Positions 62,614 through 64,000 of a DNA stretch of 64,000 bases are shown here, in pieces. The notes under the pieces are model-generated. The model did no database searches and was not told the DNA's origin. It was given only the letters and a program-made list of their open reading frames with translations. The stretch covers positions 2,232,001 through 2,296,000 of the forward strand of contig NZ_FTPS01000001.1 in NCBI RefSeq assembly GCF_900156525.1, in the 5' to 3' direction. Both the position numbers and the translations under genes were made by a program. The stretch is from Pontibaca methylaminivorans (GTDB lineage Bacteria; Pseudomonadota; Alphaproteobacteria; Rhodobacterales; Rhodobacteraceae). Position 1 is the stretch's first letter. Every line of letters begins with the position of its first letter.

Positions 62614-63626
62614 CAGGGGAGATCTCGCTTCCCCGGGGGGCGCTGGACCTGCTCTGCCCCATGCACGCCCTGCTGGACGGGGAGGGACGCTTTCGCCATG
62701 CGGGCCCGGCGCTCCTGCGGCTCGGCGGCGGCGGCCTGGTCGGGCAGCGGTTCCTCGATGTCTTTGCCGTGACACGCCCGCGCGGGGTCGATCACCATGC
62801 CCTCCTGCGCGCGCCCATGCGGCTGCAGCTCGAGCTGCGCGACCACCCGGACACGACCCTTCGGGGCATCGCCATGCCGGTTGCGGATGGTGCGGTCGTC
62901 AATCTCGGCTTCGGCATTTCGGTGCGCGACGCGGTGCGGGTTCACGGGCTTGGCGGTTCCGATTTCGCCCCGACCGACCCGACGGTCGAGATGCTCTATC
63001 TGCTCGAGGCGAAATCCGCGGCAATGGGGGCGGCAAAGCGTCTTGCCCTGCGGCTGGAGGATGCCCGCGCCGAGGCCGAGGAACGTGCGCTGTCCGATCC
63101 GCTCACCGGACTTGCGAACCGCCGGGCGCTCGATCTGGCGCTTGCCCGGATGGGCGCGGCGGGTGAGGGGGTCTCGGTGATGCAGCTCGACCTTGATCGT
63201 TTCAAGACCGTGAACGACACCATGGGCCATGCGGCGGGGGATGAAGTGCTGCGGCAGACGGCGCAGATCATGGCCAATGCGATTCGCGGCGACGACATGG
63301 TCGCGCGCCTGGGCGGCGATGAATTCGTCCTTGTATTCAAGGAGATCACAGCACCTTCGCGGCTCGCCGCCATAGCGCGCCGCCTGATCAGTGCATTGGA
63401 GCGGCCGATTCCGCTGGCCGGCGGCGAGATTCGGATTTCGGCGAGCATCGGCATCGCCCGGGCCGCGGCAGCCGAACCATGGCTGCCCGCGCGGTTGCTC
63501 GGGATGGCCGATCATGCGCTTTACCGGGCAAAGCGCGCCGGGCGGGGGCGGTATTTCCTGCACGGGCCGATAACCGGGACCGGCGGCGGCACGGGCGGGA
63601 CCGACACCCTGCAGGTGCGGGAATGA
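62610..63626 (+). CDS. HNOBA-GGDEF diguanylate cyclase, partner of the H-NOX-like protein
   Basis: A 338-residue cytoplasmic protein. Residues about 12-135 match the HNOBA (PAS-like) domain seen in soluble guanylate cyclases: CPMHALLDGEGRFRHAG, GQRFLDVFAVTRPRG, NLGFGISVRDAVRVHGL and SDFAPTDPT. A coiled-coil linker follows (EAKSAAMGAAKRLALRLEDARAEAEERALSD, in parts), then a GGDEF domain (LDLDRFKTVNDTMGHAAGD, ARLGGDEFVLVF) with an intact RxxD inhibitory site (RGDD). It makes c-di-GMP. The layout equals a soluble guanylate cyclase whose H-NOX is a separate protein and whose cyclase domain is GGDEF. Confidence 0.92.
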   Translation: MTGEISLPRGALDLLCPMHALLDGEGRFRHAGPALLRLGGGGLVGQRFLDVFAVTRPRGVDHHALLRAPMRLQLELRDHPDTTLRGIAMPVADGAVVNLGFGISVRDAVRVHGLGGSDFAPTDPTVEMLYLLEAKSAAMGAAKRLALRLEDARAEAEERALSDPLTGLANRRALDLALARMGAAGEGVSVMQLDLDRFKTVNDTMGHAAGDEVLRQTAQIMANAIRGDDMVARLGGDEFVLVFKEITAPSRLAAIARRLISALERPIPLAGGEIRISASIGIARAAAAEPWLPARLLGMADHALYRAKRAGRGRYFLHGPITGTGGGTGGTDTLQVRE

Positions 63627-64000
63627 GCCGGCCAGCGGGCCGCGCGCGTCCGCGGGAACGGCCATGCCCGCGCCTGCGCGCGTTGCTGTTTGTGCCGCTT
63701 CTTGCGGCTCTCGCGCTCTGGTCCGGCGCCCCGGCCGGGCTCCGGGCCGAGGAGGAACCGGCGATCCGCCAGCCGGTGCCGCGCACGCCCGGGCGGACGC
63801 GGGCGGCATCCTCGGCGAATGTTGCCGAAACAATGCCGCGCGGCGATGCCATGCCGGCACCCGCGAGGGGCGGCGCGGCGGCGTGGCATGACCTGCCGCT
63901 TTCGCATGCGGCGCCGGCCGTGCTGTCGCACCAGGCAAGGTGCCGGCAAACGTTGCACAACGGCGCCGCGTCGCGCGGGGCGGAGGAGGTGGCCTCCGCT
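63623..64000 (+). CDS. Secreted protein, partial (runs off right edge)
   Basis: A frame open for 126 codons to the edge, starting with an ATG that overlaps the cyclase stop (ATGA). An Arg-rich start precedes a hydrophobic segment (LRALLFVPLLAALALWSGAPA) consistent with a signal peptide. The visible mature part is Pro/Arg/Ala-rich and unrecognised. Its coupling to the cyclase suggests it belongs to the H-NOX operon. Confidence is limited because the C-terminus is missing. Confidence 0.55.
   Translation, partial: MSRPAGRARPRERPCPRLRALLFVPLLAALALWSGAPAGLRAEEEPAIRQPVPRTPGRTRAASSANVAETMPRGDAMPAPARGGAAAWHDLPLSHAAPAVLSHQARCRQTLHNGAASRGAEEVASA

Noticed and set aside
62484-63938. 484-codon minus-strand frame over the cyclase gene
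   Set aside because: Antisense shadow of the HNOBA-GGDEF gene; Arg/Pro/Gln-rich with no domain.

Overview
The window is GC-rich, densely packed alphaproteobacterial chromosome. It most resembles a member of the Rhodobacterales (Paracoccaceae-like). The pointers are a Shemin-type 5-aminolevulinate synthase of 407 residues behind an FNR/FnrL-type palindrome, an rodZ-like gene followed by ispG, a DUF3572 gene beside a PleD-like cyclase, an ilvI attenuator leader and an arginyl-tRNA-protein transferase beside metG. No insertion sequence, phage gene, CRISPR array or replication origin was seen. This placement is inference from gene content; no database was searched.

Layout, left to right. (1) 1-3750: a TorS-like hybrid kinase (cut by the left edge) divergent from its periplasmic partner TorT, then a 33-residue membrane peptide. 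(2) 4.3-12.8 kb, minus strand: hydantoinase A and B subunits, an NCS1 permease with a four-cysteine tail, and an AmiC/AmiR-type ligand sensor and ANTAR antiterminator. This reads as a catabolic unit for a hydantoin-like or cyclic amide compound. (3) 13.3-14.3 kb: a TPP riboswitch and thiD. (4) 14.4-20.9 kb, minus strand: an iron-siderophore uptake block with receptor, Sel1 protein, PiuC hydroxylase, ExbB, ExbD and TonB. (5) 21-24.6 kb: an FMN alpha-hydroxy-acid dehydrogenase, divergent from a three-gene phospholipid module (acyltransferase, CDP-diglyceride synthase-like, CDP-alcohol phosphotransferase). (6) 24.6-34.1 kb: purB, 5-formyl-THF cyclo-ligase, glutamine synthetase, NAD(P)HX repair enzyme, tRNA-Leu and tRNA-Asp flanking an AT-rich secreted protein gene, a lytic transglycosylase and an M20 peptidase. 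(7) 34.2-45.4 kb, mostly plus strand: hemA, rodZ-like, ispG, a DsbA-like protein (minus), an aminotransferase, a cell-wall amidase, PBP1A and RF2. (8) 45.4-52.7 kb: an XRE regulator with a double operator, ilvH and ilvI behind a valine-rich leader peptide attenuator, then bpt, an RDD protein and metG. (9) 52.9-55.7 kb: carnitine-to-glycine-betaine catabolism. (10) 55.8-59.4 kb: NUDIX, DUF983, and an EF-hand/ECF sigma/anti-sigma/metal-sensor-like module. (11) 59.4-64 kb: a PleD-like cyclase with degenerate receivers, DUF3572, a phosphoglycolate phosphatase-like HAD protein, and an H-NOX-like gene overlapping a HNOBA-GGDEF cyclase, followed by a secreted protein cut by the right edge.

The most interesting item is the last operon. 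It is laid out like a split soluble-guanylate-cyclase sensor (H-NOX plus HNOBA plus cyclase), but its H-NOX protein lacks the proximal heme histidine and the YxSxR motif, so it probably senses something other than heme-bound NO. Other notable systems are the AmiC/AmiR-hydantoinase unit, the valine leader attenuator and the twin-dyad operator at 46.26 kb.
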